A DNA stretch of 64,000 nucleotides from Mycobacteriaceae bacterium. Lineage in GTDB: Bacteria > Actinomycetota > Actinomycetes > Mycobacteriales > Mycobacteriaceae. How positions within the stretch are numbered: position 1 is the stretch's first letter; every line of letters begins with the position of its first letter. The notes under the pieces are model-generated. The model worked only from the letters and a program-made list of their open reading frames with translations, searched no databases and had not been told where the DNA came from. The DNA lies in NCBI GenBank assembly GCA_029977845.1, contig JAPOKC010000011.1, positions 1 to 64,000 on the forward strand, written 5' to 3'. The position numbers and the translations under genes are program-made. This document shows, one piece after another, positions 20,100 through 30,121 of the stretch.

Positions 20100-20234
20100 T
20101 TTGGGGTGCAATCGACAAGTGTGACCCGGATTACCTCTGCACGGCGAGGCCTCTTCCGCTGCGGTTTCCAGCACCGTGTCGGAAACTGAATCCTCACCAC
20201 CCTGTGACGATCCCGATACCGGCCCCTTAATTAT

Positions 20235-21017
20235 TCAGCGCGCCTTCCATTCGGACGAAAAACCGAATTCGGACAAATACTTGGTGGAACTCCAGCCTCC
20301 GTCCACCACGATCGTCTGACCATTGATGAAACTGCCTGCGGGAGAACACAGGAACGCCACCGTGCCGGCGATGTCCTCGACGCGCCCCAACCGGGGATAG
20401 GGCGTCATCTCGGTCTGCATCTTGCGGAAGCCCTCGTCCTGGAGTCGGTGTTCGACCATCGGCGTCACCGTCACACCGGGAGCGACCGCGTTGCACCGGA
20501 TGCCCTGAGCGCCGTACTGGCAGGCGATGTGGGTCGTCAGGGCGGTCAGTCCGCCCTTGGCCGCCGAATACGCCCCGCCACGCAGTCCACCGACCACGGC
20601 GAAGGTCGAGGTGATGTTGATGATGGCCGAACCGGGCCGCATATGCGGCAGGACGTCGCGGGCCAACCGGAACGGCGCCCGCAACATGATGTTGAGGAAG
20701 TAGTCCAGCGTCTCGTCATCGGTCTCGTGCAGGGGTTTGGGGCTGCCCACTCCGGCATTGTTGATCAGGAAGTCGATATGGCCCCACCGGGACACCGCGA
20801 GGTCTGTGATCCGCTGCGGAGCGTCGTCGTCGGTCAGGTCGACCGCCAGCGTGGCCACCCGGTCCGGGTCGCCGATCGCCTCGGCGAGTCCGGCCAGGCG
20901 TTCCGGATCGCGGCCGGTGCCCAGCACCGCCATTCCCATCTCGGCCAGCTTCGTCGCACAACCGAAACCGATACCGCTGCTCGCGCCGGTGACGATCGCG
21001 ACCTGTGTATCACTCAT
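20235..21017 (-). CDS. SDR family oxidoreductase (FabG-like)
   Basis: [33 protein letters not shown]. Confidence 0.9.
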   Translation of the reverse strand: MSDTQVAIVTGASSGIGFGCATKLAEMGMAVLGTGRDPERLAGLAEAIGDPDRVATLAVDLTDDDAPQRITDLAVSRWGHIDFLINNAGVGSPKPLHETDDETLDYFLNIMLRAPFRLARDVLPHMRPGSAIINITSTFAVVGGLRGGAYSAAKGGLTALTTHIACQYGAQGIRCNAVAPGVTVTPMVEHRLQDEGFRKMQTEMTPYPRLGRVEDIAGTVAFLCSPAGSFINGQTIVVDGGWSSTKYLSEFGFSSEWKAR

Positions 21018-21022
21018 CTGCT

Positions 21023-22624
21023 TCAACCACCCTCGCTGGCCAATCTCGCTCTGATCTGGTGTTTGAGAACCTTGCCGGCGTCATTCTTGGGCAGAGCGTC
21101 CCAGATGACCACTTGTTCGGGAGCCTTGAATTTGGCCAGCCCCCGGGACAGCAGGAAATCCCGCACCGTTGCCACGTCCGGCCCGGGGTGCGCGTCGCTG
21201 ACCACGACCGCGCAGGCGCGCTCGCCGGTGCGGCCGTCCGGCAGACCGACGATCGCAACCTCGTTGACGCCGTCGAGTCCGATCAGGACGTCCTCGATCT
21301 CCTTGGGCGAGATGTTCTCTCCGTTGCGGATGATGATGTCCTTGGCGCGGCCGGTCACCACAAGATAGCGGCCATCGACGAGATGGCCGATGTCCCCGGT
21401 CCGGAAGTAGCCGTCTGAATCGAAGGCCTGTTCATCGTCCTCGGGGTGCAGATATCCGAGCAGCATCTGCGGCCCGCGCGCCCTGATCTCACCGGAACCG
21501 GGCGGCGCCGCCGGATGGTCGGCGATCCGGATGTCGGCGATGCCGGGATGCCCGTCGGTGTCGGCGGCGTGTGCGATGTCGCCCGGTTCCGGTGCGCCGA
21601 CGGTGGTCACCGGAACCTCGGTGGATCCGTAGACCCGGGTGACGACGGCGCGCTCGAAATACCCTGCAGCCCTTCGGATCAGCTGAGGCGGCACGGATGC
21701 CCCTCCGCAGATGAACACCTTGAGGTCCGGCAGGGTGGTGCCGGCTGTCCCCGCCGCGGCGAGCAGCTGTTCGAGAAAGGGTGTGGCGCCGGCCATGTGC
21801 GTACAGCGTTCGTCGACCATCAGCGCGATCGCCTCGTCGGCATTCCACCGCTGTTGCAGCACGGCGGTGGTCCCCAGCAGCAGTGGACACTCGAACGCGT
21901 AGATGGAGCCGCCGATGTGGGCGATCGGGGACGCAACCAGGAACTTGTCGCCGGCATCGATGTGCCAGTGCCGGCCGATCTGGGCGATCAGGGCGTGAAT
22001 CGAATTGTGGCTGTGCAGAACCCCTTTGGGCCGACCGGTGGTGCCCGATGTGTAGAGCATCATCCGGACGGCGTCCGGATCGAGTGCCACTGGTTCGATC
22101 GCCGGCCCGCCGGCGCCGGTCAGATCCTCGTACCGGAGCTGGCCCGAAGCGGCCATGCCCCGCACCACGACGACATCGGGCGGAGTGGACATCCCGGCGG
22201 TCACCCGGGTGAGCATCTCCGGGTAGTCGTGCCCGCCGAAATCGGCGGGCACGAAGATCATCCGGGTGTCGGCATCGGTGAGGATGAAGCCCAGTTCGTG
22301 ATCGCGTAGCGAGGGCAGGATCGGGTTGACGACCATGCCGGCCAGTGTCGCTGCGTGGTACACCACCGCGGCCTCATGCCAGTTGGGCAGTATGAACGAC
22401 ACCACACTGCCCACCGGGACGCGCGCACTAATGGCAGCGGCCAGGGCGGTCGCCTGCCGGTGCAGTTCCTCGCAGTTCAACCGCACCGCGCCGTCGATGA
22501 GCACCTCGCGACGCGGGGTGCTGCGGGCGGCGGCACGCAGGGTGTCGGCCAGCGTGCCGGACACCCACAGTCCCCGGTCGTAGGCGTCAGCCGACCGGTC
22601 CCCGGCCACCGTGACCGATCGCAT
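21023..22624 (-). CDS. AMP-dependent acyl-CoA synthetase/ligase
   Basis: [20 protein letters not shown]-loop; [10 protein letters not shown]-terminal GKVLKHQIR lysine. Confidence 0.93.
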   Translation of the reverse strand: MRSVTVAGDRSADAYDRGLWVSGTLADTLRAAARSTPRREVLIDGAVRLNCEELHRQATALAAAISARVPVGSVVSFILPNWHEAAVVYHAATLAGMVVNPILPSLRDHELGFILTDADTRMIFVPADFGGHDYPEMLTRVTAGMSTPPDVVVVRGMAASGQLRYEDLTGAGGPAIEPVALDPDAVRMMLYTSGTTGRPKGVLHSHNSIHALIAQIGRHWHIDAGDKFLVASPIAHIGGSIYAFECPLLLGTTAVLQQRWNADEAIALMVDERCTHMAGATPFLEQLLAAAGTAGTTLPDLKVFICGGASVPPQLIRRAAGYFERAVVTRVYGSTEVPVTTVGAPEPGDIAHAADTDGHPGIADIRIADHPAAPPGSGEIRARGPQMLLGYLHPEDDEQAFDSDGYFRTGDIGHLVDGRYLVVTGRAKDIIIRNGENISPKEIEDVLIGLDGVNEVAIVGLPDGRTGERACAVVVSDAHPGPDVATVRDFLLSRGLAKFKAPEQVVIWDALPKNDAGKVLKHQIRARLASEGG

Positions 22625-22630
22625 CGCCGC

Positions 22631-23383
22631 TCAGCCCCTCACCCGGCGCATGGTCGTCGAATGGCGGAATCGTCCGGCTGGATGGGTGTTGACGGTGACC
22701 TGGGCGACCTCCCCGTCGGAAGTGGTGTAGGTGCGTTGCATCTGCAGTGCGGGCGTTCCCTCGTCGACCTTGAGTTCGCCGGCGAGCTCGCCTGAGATCT
22801 GCACCGCCGCGATCTCCTGGCGCACCTCCACCACACTGGTCCCGAAGAGATCCTCGATCAGCGGGAAGATCGGTCCGGTGTGATTGCCGAGCATTCGTCC
22901 GACCCCGGCGAAGGTGCGGTTGATGTAGTACTCGGTGTGGCAGACCGGCGCCTCGGCACCCTCGACGCCGCGCAGACCCCTGACGGCCAGCCACTGTTCG
23001 CCGATGCTCAGACCTGTTCGAGCCGCGATCTGTTCGTCGATGGTGACCATCGCGACGAACTCGATACTGAACTGCGCCCCGGTGGCGAAGTCCAGCAGAT
23101 CGTTGATCGACACGACGTCCTGGGCATAGGCGTGTGCCGTCGGGCGGGGGACCACCGTGGTGCCGGCCCGGGGCCGAGACGACACCAGATTGTCCTCGCG
23201 CAGTCTGCGCAGTGCTTCGCGAACCGTGTACCGGCTCACCGAGAAGCGCTGGCAGAGTTCGTGTTCGGTGGGGAGTTGGGATCCGACCGGATAGACGCCG
23301 TCGACGATCTCCTTGCGCAGAGCGCGCGCCACCTGGATGTAGCGGTGCTCAGCGGCGACGGGATTGGGCGACTGGCTTGCCAT
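22631..23383 (-). CDS. GntR family transcriptional regulator (HutC/UTRA subfamily)
   Basis: N-terminal wHTH YPVGSQLPTEHELCQRFSVSRYTVREALRRLREDNLV; UTRA-like C-terminal domain ending in ...MQRTYTTSDGEVAQVTVNTHPAGRFRH. Confidence 0.93.
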   Translation of the reverse strand: MASQSPNPVAAEHRYIQVARALRKEIVDGVYPVGSQLPTEHELCQRFSVSRYTVREALRRLREDNLVSSRPRAGTTVVPRPTAHAYAQDVVSINDLLDFATGAQFSIEFVAMVTIDEQIAARTGLSIGEQWLAVRGLRGVEGAEAPVCHTEYYINRTFAGVGRMLGNHTGPIFPLIEDLFGTSVVEVRQEIAAVQISGELAGELKVDEGTPALQMQRTYTTSDGEVAQVTVNTHPAGRFRHSTTMRRVRG

Positions 23384-23387
23384 CGCG

Positions 23388-24998
23388 TCAGCGCTGTCTG
23401 CGAAGGGCGATCACGCTGCCATCGGCATCGGCCGAGACGAAGACCGTGCCGTCCGGACCGACGGACAGGCCGGTGAACGGACCCTGCGGCCCGGAGAACG
23501 GTGGCATGGCCGACAGGGGTTTTGCGACCACACCAGGAGGCGCGCCCACCGGAAGACCGCGGGCGAGGATGTTCTGGGCGCCTGAGGCGAGATCCACCGC
23601 GACGACGGTCTTGGCTTCGGCATCGACGACGTAGAGCGTGTCGTCCGATACGTCGACACCGTGCGGGCTTAGCAATCCGTCGGCGATGGTCCGGGTGGTG
23701 GCGCCGGAGACGGCCACGACTCTGCCGGCGCCGGATTCGGCGACCAGCACCGAACCGTCGGGTGCGAAGGCCACCCCGGCCGGCGCCTCGAGTCCGGAGG
23801 CGAGTGCGTCGGCCTTGCCGTCGTGGACGGACAACAGCCGTCCGGTGCCGCGTTCGGCGACCGCGACCACACCGCCGGGGCCGCGGGCCACTCCGTAGAG
23901 CTCGTCCAATCCGTCTGCGAGGACCTCGCATTCGGCCATCGCGGGCCGGTAGCGGGACACCTGACCGCTCGAGGTGGTGACGATGAGTTCGCCCGGGCCG
24001 ACGGCGGCGATCCCCCGGGAGTAGCCGGGATATCCGGGCGTGAACAGCATGCCGAGTGAGCTCAGGGTGCCGTCGGGTCCCAGGGCGTAGATGAACGGTC
24101 CGTCGGCGATGTAGAGGTTGCCGTCCGCGCCCGCGGTGAGATCCAGCGGCCAGTTGAACCCGCCGGGTAGCAGCGAACGGGTCTGCCCGCCGCCCAGGAT
24201 CTCGGTGATCTCCCCGGAGAAGTTCGACACGAACAACCGCCCGTCGACGAAGGCGAGGTTGTCCAGCCCGGGACTGAGATCGGCCAGCACGGTCTTGTCG
24301 CCGGTACGAGGATCGATGCGCAGCACCTGGCCGCTGTGCGTCTGGGTCGACACGATGTAACCGTCGGCGTCGAACTTCACCGAATCCGGTACGCCCAGCT
24401 CGGTGGCGACCGTCTCCGGGACTCCGCCGTCGGGATTGATCCGCCAGATCTCGTTGGCGCCCATCACCGGGAAGTACAGCAGGCCGTCAGGGCCCACCTC
24501 CATGGCATTGGTCATCGGGATGTTGTCGAGGATCACCCGCGGCTCGCCACCGCCCACGTCCAGTTCCATCAGCCGTCCGCCCTCGCGGCACTCACCGATG
24601 AACAGCCGGCCCCGGTGCATGGTGATGCCGTTGGCGATCGGCATGTCACCGCGGATGACCCGGCTTCGGCCCCGGGTGTCGAGCACGCTGACCCGGGCGT
24701 TGAGCACCTCGGTGATGTATGCGTTGCCGTCGTTGTCGAAGGCCAGGTCGTCGGGTGCCACGATGTCGCTGCCCTTGGCGCTGATGCTCTCCACCTCGCC
24801 GGTGGTGATGTCCACGGCGCTGATCTGGCTGCCGCTGACCTGGGCGATGTAGAGACGTCCGTCGGGTCCGTTGCGCAATCCGTTGGCGCCGAACAGACGG
24901 CTGGGCGGGGTGAGGCGCTCGAGGGACCAGCCTGCCGCGACCACCGGTGGTGTGGCCGCGGTGAAGCGACCGGCCGAGTGACCACTGTTCGAAGACAT
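23388..24998 (-). CDS. SMP-30/gluconolactonase-like NHL-repeat beta-propeller protein
   Basis: Repeated blades such as NGLRNGPDGRLYIAQVSG, DNDGNAYITEV, GPDGLLYFPVMGANEIWRINPDGG; start at MSSNSGHSAGRF. Confidence 0.8.
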   Translation of the reverse strand: MSSNSGHSAGRFTAATPPVVAAGWSLERLTPPSRLFGANGLRNGPDGRLYIAQVSGSQISAVDITTGEVESISAKGSDIVAPDDLAFDNDGNAYITEVLNARVSVLDTRGRSRVIRGDMPIANGITMHRGRLFIGECREGGRLMELDVGGGEPRVILDNIPMTNAMEVGPDGLLYFPVMGANEIWRINPDGGVPETVATELGVPDSVKFDADGYIVSTQTHSGQVLRIDPRTGDKTVLADLSPGLDNLAFVDGRLFVSNFSGEITEILGGGQTRSLLPGGFNWPLDLTAGADGNLYIADGPFIYALGPDGTLSSLGMLFTPGYPGYSRGIAAVGPGELIVTTSSGQVSRYRPAMAECEVLADGLDELYGVARGPGGVVAVAERGTGRLLSVHDGKADALASGLEAPAGVAFAPDGSVLVAESGAGRVVAVSGATTRTIADGLLSPHGVDVSDDTLYVVDAEAKTVVAVDLASGAQNILARGLPVGAPPGVVAKPLSAMPPFSGPQGPFTGLSVGPDGTVFVSADADGSVIALRRQR

Positions 24999-25020
24999 CG
25001 GCTGGACGCTACCAAGGAAA

Positions 25021-25035
25021 TCTGGTCCAGACAAT
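25021..25035. promoter_or_regulatory. Predicted GntR operator, site 1
   Basis: TCTGGTCCAGACAAT: 11-bp palindrome TCTGG-T-CCAGA; TCCAGACAAT recurs inverted at site 2. Confidence 0.6.
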
Positions 25036-25116
25036 AGAATCTCAACTCCCGCAGAGGCCCCTTGACGCTCATATATAACCTGCGGAATGCTGTTACCCAG
25101 ATAGAGTGCTCGGTGT

Positions 25117-25134
25117 AATTGTCTGGACAGAATT
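25117..25134. promoter_or_regulatory. Predicted GntR operator, site 2
   Basis: AATTGTCTGGACAGAATT; ATTGTCTGGA is the reverse complement of TCCAGACAAT in site 1; ~17 bp upstream of the ATG at 25152. Confidence 0.6.
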
Positions 25135-25151
25135 CTCAACGAAGGCGGGAT

Positions 25152-25997
25152 ATGGCGGATCTGGCGAGCCTTGCCGGCCGGATCGTTGTGGTGTCGGGCG
25201 CAGGCGGCGGCGGGATCGGAACCACCGTCACGACGATGGCCGCCCGAGCCGGTGCGACGGTGATCGCGGTGAGCAGATCGCAGGACAACCTTGATCAGCA
25301 TGTCGGTCCGCTTCGCGATGGTGGACTGTCCGTCGTGCCGGTGGCCGCGGACGCCTCGACCGATGAGGGGATCGCGACCGTCATGGCCGCGGCGCGCCGG
25401 GCCGATGGCCGGCTCTACGGACTGGTCAACATCGCCGGCGGCGCCGCACCGCAGACCTGGATGCCGGCGACCAGGGTGAGCCGCGACGACTGGCGCGCGT
25501 TGTTCACCGCGAATCTGGAGACCATGTTCTTCATGAGCCAGGCGGTGGCCGCGGAGCTGAAATCCCTTGGCCTGCCGGGCTCCATCGTGTCACTGTCGTC
25601 GATCAGCGGGATGAACACCGCACCGTTCCACATCGCCTACGGCACCGCCAAGGCCGCGATCGTCGCCGCGACCCGGACGATGGCCGTCGAGTTGGCATCG
25701 GACGACATCAGGGTCAACGCCATCGCGCCGGGTGTCACCGAGACTGCCGCATCACGCACCTTCGTCGACGCGGATCCGGATCGGGATCGCGCGGCGATCG
25801 CGATGGGCCGGCGCGGACGTCCCGAGGAGCAGGCGAGTGCCGTGATGTTCCTGTTGTCGGACATGTCCAGTTACATCACCGGCCAGACATTGCTCGTCGA
25901 CGGCGGACTCGATCTCAAGTGGAGCCACCTGGGACCGGACAACACGTCGCTGTTCCTCAAGGACGAGGACTTCCGCAAGAACATCACGAAACCCTGA
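25152..25997 (+). CDS. SDR family oxidoreductase
   Basis: VVVSGAGGGGIGTTV; YGTAKAAIV; TGQTLLVDGGLD. Confidence 0.88.
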   Translation: MADLASLAGRIVVVSGAGGGGIGTTVTTMAARAGATVIAVSRSQDNLDQHVGPLRDGGLSVVPVAADASTDEGIATVMAAARRADGRLYGLVNIAGGAAPQTWMPATRVSRDDWRALFTANLETMFFMSQAVAAELKSLGLPGSIVSLSSISGMNTAPFHIAYGTAKAAIVAATRTMAVELASDDIRVNAIAPGVTETAASRTFVDADPDRDRAAIAMGRRGRPEEQASAVMFLLSDMSSYITGQTLLVDGGLDLKWSHLGPDNTSLFLKDEDFRKNITKP

Positions 25998-26006
25998 AAG
26001 AAGACG

Positions 26007-27362
26007 GTGATGAGCGAGTACGAAGAACTGTCCGAACCGATGAGGGTCCCGGTCGAGGCCTACATCTCACCGGAATACGCGCGCGCCGAACGGGACAAGC
26101 TGTGGCGCAAGGTCTGGCAGCAGGTCGGTCGCGTCGAGGAATTGCCCGAGATCGGCAGCTATATCACTTACGACATCCTCGACGACTCGGTGATCGTGGT
26201 GCGCACAGGGCCCAACGAGTTCAAGGCGCACCACAACGTGTGCATGCATCGCGGGCGCAGGCTGATCGACAAGCCCGCCGGCGCCAAGAACGCGATAGGA
26301 CGGGCGCGGAAGTCGTTCGTCTGCGGATTCCACGGTTGGTCCTTCGGTCTGGACGGCGCCTGCAGCCACATCCGCGAGCAGGACGACTGGAAGGGTGAAC
26401 TCACACCGGAGAGCACCCGGCTGACCCCGGTCAACGTCGACACCTGGGGCGGCTGGTTGTGGATCAACATGGATCCGGATTGCGAGTCGCTGCTGGACTA
26501 CCTGCACCCGGCCGCCAAGATGCTCGATCCGTTCGGTCTGGAGAACATGCGCTACAAGTGGCGCCGGTGGATCGAATTCGGTTGCAACTGGAAGGTGGCA
26601 CTGGAGGCGTTCAACGAGACCTATCACGTCTTCACCACCCACCCCGAGTTCAACAAGTTCGGCGAATTCAAGGGTTGGTCGAAGGCGCAGGGTAGACACA
26701 GCAACATCGGTTACGACGCACCCGACGATATGGCCGAGACCAAGTCGAAGATCCGCCTTGGCACCGGCGATCCCCGGATCTCGACGGCGGAGATGCAGGT
26801 CTACACACTGCAGGAGACCAACGCCACCACGACCCAGACACTGGTCAATGCGGCCCTGCGTCTGGTCGACGAACTTCCGGAGGGGACTCCGCCCGACCAG
26901 GTACTCGCGCACTGGTTGGCATCGGCGCGTCGCGATGACGAAGCGCGCGGAGTGATCTGGCCCGAGATCCCGGCCGACATCCTGGGACAGAGCGGCACCG
27001 CATGGCAGATCTTCCCGAACTTCCAGGTGGGACAGGGGCTGACGACCGCGTTGTGCTACAGCGCGCGGCCGAACGGCTACGACCCCGACAAGTGCATCTT
27101 CGAAGCCTCCTGCCTGGAACTCTTCCCGAAAGGCGAAGAGCCGCAGACCGAATGGGACTACCTACCGGAGGGGGACCCACGCTGGCGCACGGTCTTCCCG
27201 CAGGACTTCTCGAACATGGCCGCGGTTCAGGCCGGTATGAAGTCGCTCGGCTTCCCGGGCACCATGCCCAATCCGTACCGGGAGCGCAGCACGGTGAACC
27301 TGCACCATCAGCTGTCGAAGTACATGAGCGCCGGGGAGCCGCGCCGGCTCGGAAAGGACTGA
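26007..27362 (+). CDS. Rieske-type ring-hydroxylating oxygenase alpha subunit
   Basis: Rieske ligands CMHRGRR and CGFHGWSF; mononuclear iron region FNETYHVFTTHPE. Confidence 0.93.
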   Translation: MMSEYEELSEPMRVPVEAYISPEYARAERDKLWRKVWQQVGRVEELPEIGSYITYDILDDSVIVVRTGPNEFKAHHNVCMHRGRRLIDKPAGAKNAIGRARKSFVCGFHGWSFGLDGACSHIREQDDWKGELTPESTRLTPVNVDTWGGWLWINMDPDCESLLDYLHPAAKMLDPFGLENMRYKWRRWIEFGCNWKVALEAFNETYHVFTTHPEFNKFGEFKGWSKAQGRHSNIGYDAPDDMAETKSKIRLGTGDPRISTAEMQVYTLQETNATTTQTLVNAALRLVDELPEGTPPDQVLAHWLASARRDDEARGVIWPEIPADILGQSGTAWQIFPNFQVGQGLTTALCYSARPNGYDPDKCIFEASCLELFPKGEEPQTEWDYLPEGDPRWRTVFPQDFSNMAAVQAGMKSLGFPGTMPNPYRERSTVNLHHQLSKYMSAGEPRRLGKD

Positions 27363-27368
27363 TTCCAG

Positions 27369-29213
27369 ATGGCATCCGACTGCGGTCCCACCGACGTCCC
27401 GCAGGACATCGACATCGATGCGTTGCGCCGTAAGTACGCGACTGAACGGAGCAAGCGCCTGCGTCCCGAGGGCTCGACGCAGTACATCGAGGCGGACGAT
27501 GATTTCGCCGACTACTCCGAGATCGACCCGCATACGCCGTATGTGGAGCGTCCGCCGATATCGGAGGACATCGACGTGGCGGTGCTGGGCGGAGGGTTCG
27601 CCGGTCTGCTGGCGGGCGCACACCTGAAGAAGGCCGGAGTGCAGGACGTTCACGTCATCGAGATGGGCGGTGACTTCGGCGGTGTCTGGTACTGGAACCG
27701 CTTTCCCGGTATCCAGTGCGACAACGACGCCTACTGCTATCTGCCGATGCTGGAGGAACTCAACTACATGCCGTCCAAGAAGTACGCGGACGGTGCGGAG
27801 ATCCTCGAGCACTGCCAGCGGATCGGCAAGCATTTCGGCCTTTACGACGGGGCTGTCTTCTCCACCCAGGTCGAGGATCTGCGCTGGGATGACGGCATCC
27901 AGCGCTGGCGGATCAGCACCAACCGCGGAGACGACATCCGGGCCCGGTTCGTCGTGATGACCAACGGTTCGTTCAACCGGCCGAAGCTGCCGGGCATTCC
28001 GGGGCTCAAGGACTTCAAGGGGCACAGTTTCCATTCCGCCCGTTGGGATTACGAGTACAGCGGCGGTGACTCATTCGGCGGTCTGGAAAAACTCCGCGAC
28101 AAAAGGGTCGCATTGGTCGGCACCGGCGCGACCGGAGTGCAGATCGTCCCGTTCCTCGGGCGCTACGCCGAGCACGCGTACGTCTTCCAGCGCACGCCGT
28201 CCTCGGTCGACCCGCGTGGAAACCGGCCCACCGACCCGGAGTGGGTCAAGACGCTGACACCGGGTTGGCAGGACCGCCGGCAGCGCAACTTCCAGCGCTG
28301 GTCGCCGTTTGAGGGAATCGTGTTCGACGAACCCGATGAGGTGTGCGATTTCTGGACCGAGCTGGGCCGCAACATGACGGCGCGGATCGGCGCCTTGCCG
28401 GATCCGGCCTCGGTGACCCTCGAGCAGATCATGGCGATGCGCGAGGAAGAGGACTACAAGATCATGGAACGGGTGCGGCGGCGCACCGCGGAGGTGGTCC
28501 ACGATCCCGAGACCGCCGAGGCCCTCAAGCCCTACTACCGGTTCCTGTGCAAGCGCCCGTGCTCCAACGACGAATATCTGGAGTCGTTCAACCTGCCGAA
28601 CGTGACACTGGTCGATGTCTCCTCGTGCAAGGGTGTCGAGCGGGCCACCGAGAAGGGTCTGGTTGCCAACGGGGTGGAGTACGAGGTCGACTGCATCATC
28701 TTCGCCAGCGGGTTCGAGATCACCACGGAACTGCACCGCCGCTACGCGATGGACACGATCACCGGCCGTGACGGACTGTCGCTGTTCGAGCACTGGGCCG
28801 ATGGCTACAAGACGTTGCACGGTATGACCAGCCGCGGTTTTCCGAACCAGTTCTTCACCGGGTTCGTCCAGGGCGGCGTTGCGGCGAACACCACCGCGAT
28901 GCTCGACGAGCAGGGCAAGCACATCGCCTACATCATCGCCGAGGCGCTGAAAAGGGGAGCGGTCATCGTCGAACCCAGCCAGCAGGCCCAGGACGACTGG
29001 CGGCAGTTCATCAAGGACACCTCCATCGACAACAGCGCATTCGACACCGAATGCACGCCCAGCTACTACAACAACGAGGGTGGCGGCGGCGGCCAGGGCA
29101 TCAAGTCGCACCTCGGTGAGCCCTACAGTGGCGGCTTCTACCATTTCGTGGAGATGCTCGAACAGTGGCGCGACAAGGCTGATCTCGCCGGACTCGAACT
29201 CAGAACGTGTTGA
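27369..29213 (+). CDS. Flavin monooxygenase, type I Baeyer-Villiger monooxygenase-like with extended N-terminus
   Basis: VAVLGGGFAGL; BVMO fingerprint-like FKGHSFHSARWDYEY; second Rossmann VALVGTGATGVQ. Confidence 0.9.
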   Translation: MASDCGPTDVPQDIDIDALRRKYATERSKRLRPEGSTQYIEADDDFADYSEIDPHTPYVERPPISEDIDVAVLGGGFAGLLAGAHLKKAGVQDVHVIEMGGDFGGVWYWNRFPGIQCDNDAYCYLPMLEELNYMPSKKYADGAEILEHCQRIGKHFGLYDGAVFSTQVEDLRWDDGIQRWRISTNRGDDIRARFVVMTNGSFNRPKLPGIPGLKDFKGHSFHSARWDYEYSGGDSFGGLEKLRDKRVALVGTGATGVQIVPFLGRYAEHAYVFQRTPSSVDPRGNRPTDPEWVKTLTPGWQDRRQRNFQRWSPFEGIVFDEPDEVCDFWTELGRNMTARIGALPDPASVTLEQIMAMREEEDYKIMERVRRRTAEVVHDPETAEALKPYYRFLCKRPCSNDEYLESFNLPNVTLVDVSSCKGVERATEKGLVANGVEYEVDCIIFASGFEITTELHRRYAMDTITGRDGLSLFEHWADGYKTLHGMTSRGFPNQFFTGFVQGGVAANTTAMLDEQGKHIAYIIAEALKRGAVIVEPSQQAQDDWRQFIKDTSIDNSAFDTECTPSYYNNEGGGGGQGIKSHLGEPYSGGFYHFVEMLEQWRDKADLAGLELRTC

Positions 29214-30121
29214 GGTTCGACGACCGGGTCGCCGTCATCACCGGCGCCGGGCGTGGACTGGGGCGCGAATACGCGATGCTGCTCGCCTCGCGTGGGGCCA
29301 AGGTCGTCGTCAACGACTCCGGTGGGCCGTTGAGCGGTGCGGGTTGCGACACCGCTCCGGCGCAGGAGGTCGTCGACGAGATCCTCGGCGCCGGGGGACA
29401 GGCGGTCGCATGTGCCGAATCGGTGGCCACGGCCGCCGGCGGACGGGCAATCATCGACTGCGCACTCGATTGTTTCGGCCGGCTCGACGTCCTGGTGCAC
29501 AACGCCGGCAATGTCCGACGCGCCGCGCTGGCAGAGATGAGTGACGATGACTTCCGGGCCGTTCTGGACGTCCATCTGTTCGGTGCGTTTCATGTCGTTC
29601 GGGCTGCGTTTCCGGCGATGGTTGCGGCCCGCTACGGCCGGATCGTGCTGACCTCCTCGATCGGCGGCCTGTACGGAAACCATGATGTCGCCAATTACGC
29701 GGCTGCCAAGGCGGGAACGATCGGACTGGCCAATGTCGCGGCACTCGAGGGCGAACCACACGGGATCAAGTGCAATGTGATCGTTCCCGCCGCGGTGACC
29801 AGGATGGCCGAAGGCCTGGACACCTCGGCCTATCCGCCGATGGGGCCGGAACTGGTGGCTCCCGTGGTCGGCTGGCTCGCCCATGAGTCGTGCTCGATCA
29901 GCGGAGAGATGCTGGCCGCGATCGCCGGCCGGGTGGCGCGGGTCGTGGTCGTCGAAACGCCCGGGGTGTACCGCCAGGAGTGGAGCATCGAGGACGTCGC
30001 CGAACGTATCGACGAGATTCGCGACTGCGGCGACACGGTGATCTTCCCGGTCGTTCCGGGCGGCCACAGCGATCACATCGGCTTCAGTTTCGGCATGGCC
30101 CGGAACGGGCGTGCCACATGA
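29207..30121 (+). CDS. SDR family oxidoreductase, 17beta-HSD4/FabG-like
   Basis: VAVITGAGRGLGREYAMLLASRGAKVVVNDSGG; YAAAKAGTIGL; 7-bp overlap with the upstream gene; GTG start. Confidence 0.87.
   Translation: MLRFDDRVAVITGAGRGLGREYAMLLASRGAKVVVNDSGGPLSGAGCDTAPAQEVVDEILGAGGQAVACAESVATAAGGRAIIDCALDCFGRLDVLVHNAGNVRRAALAEMSDDDFRAVLDVHLFGAFHVVRAAFPAMVAARYGRIVLTSSIGGLYGNHDVANYAAAKAGTIGLANVAALEGEPHGIKCNVIVPAAVTRMAEGLDTSAYPPMGPELVAPVVGWLAHESCSISGEMLAAIAGRVARVVVVETPGVYRQEWSIEDVAERIDEIRDCGDTVIFPVVPGGHSDHIGFSFGMARNGRAT

Noticed and set aside
19982-20234. Small ORFs (60-72 aa) in the NlpC upstream region
   Set aside because: Cys/Arg-rich translations without RBS or recognisable motif; the region looks like leader/intergenic sequence.
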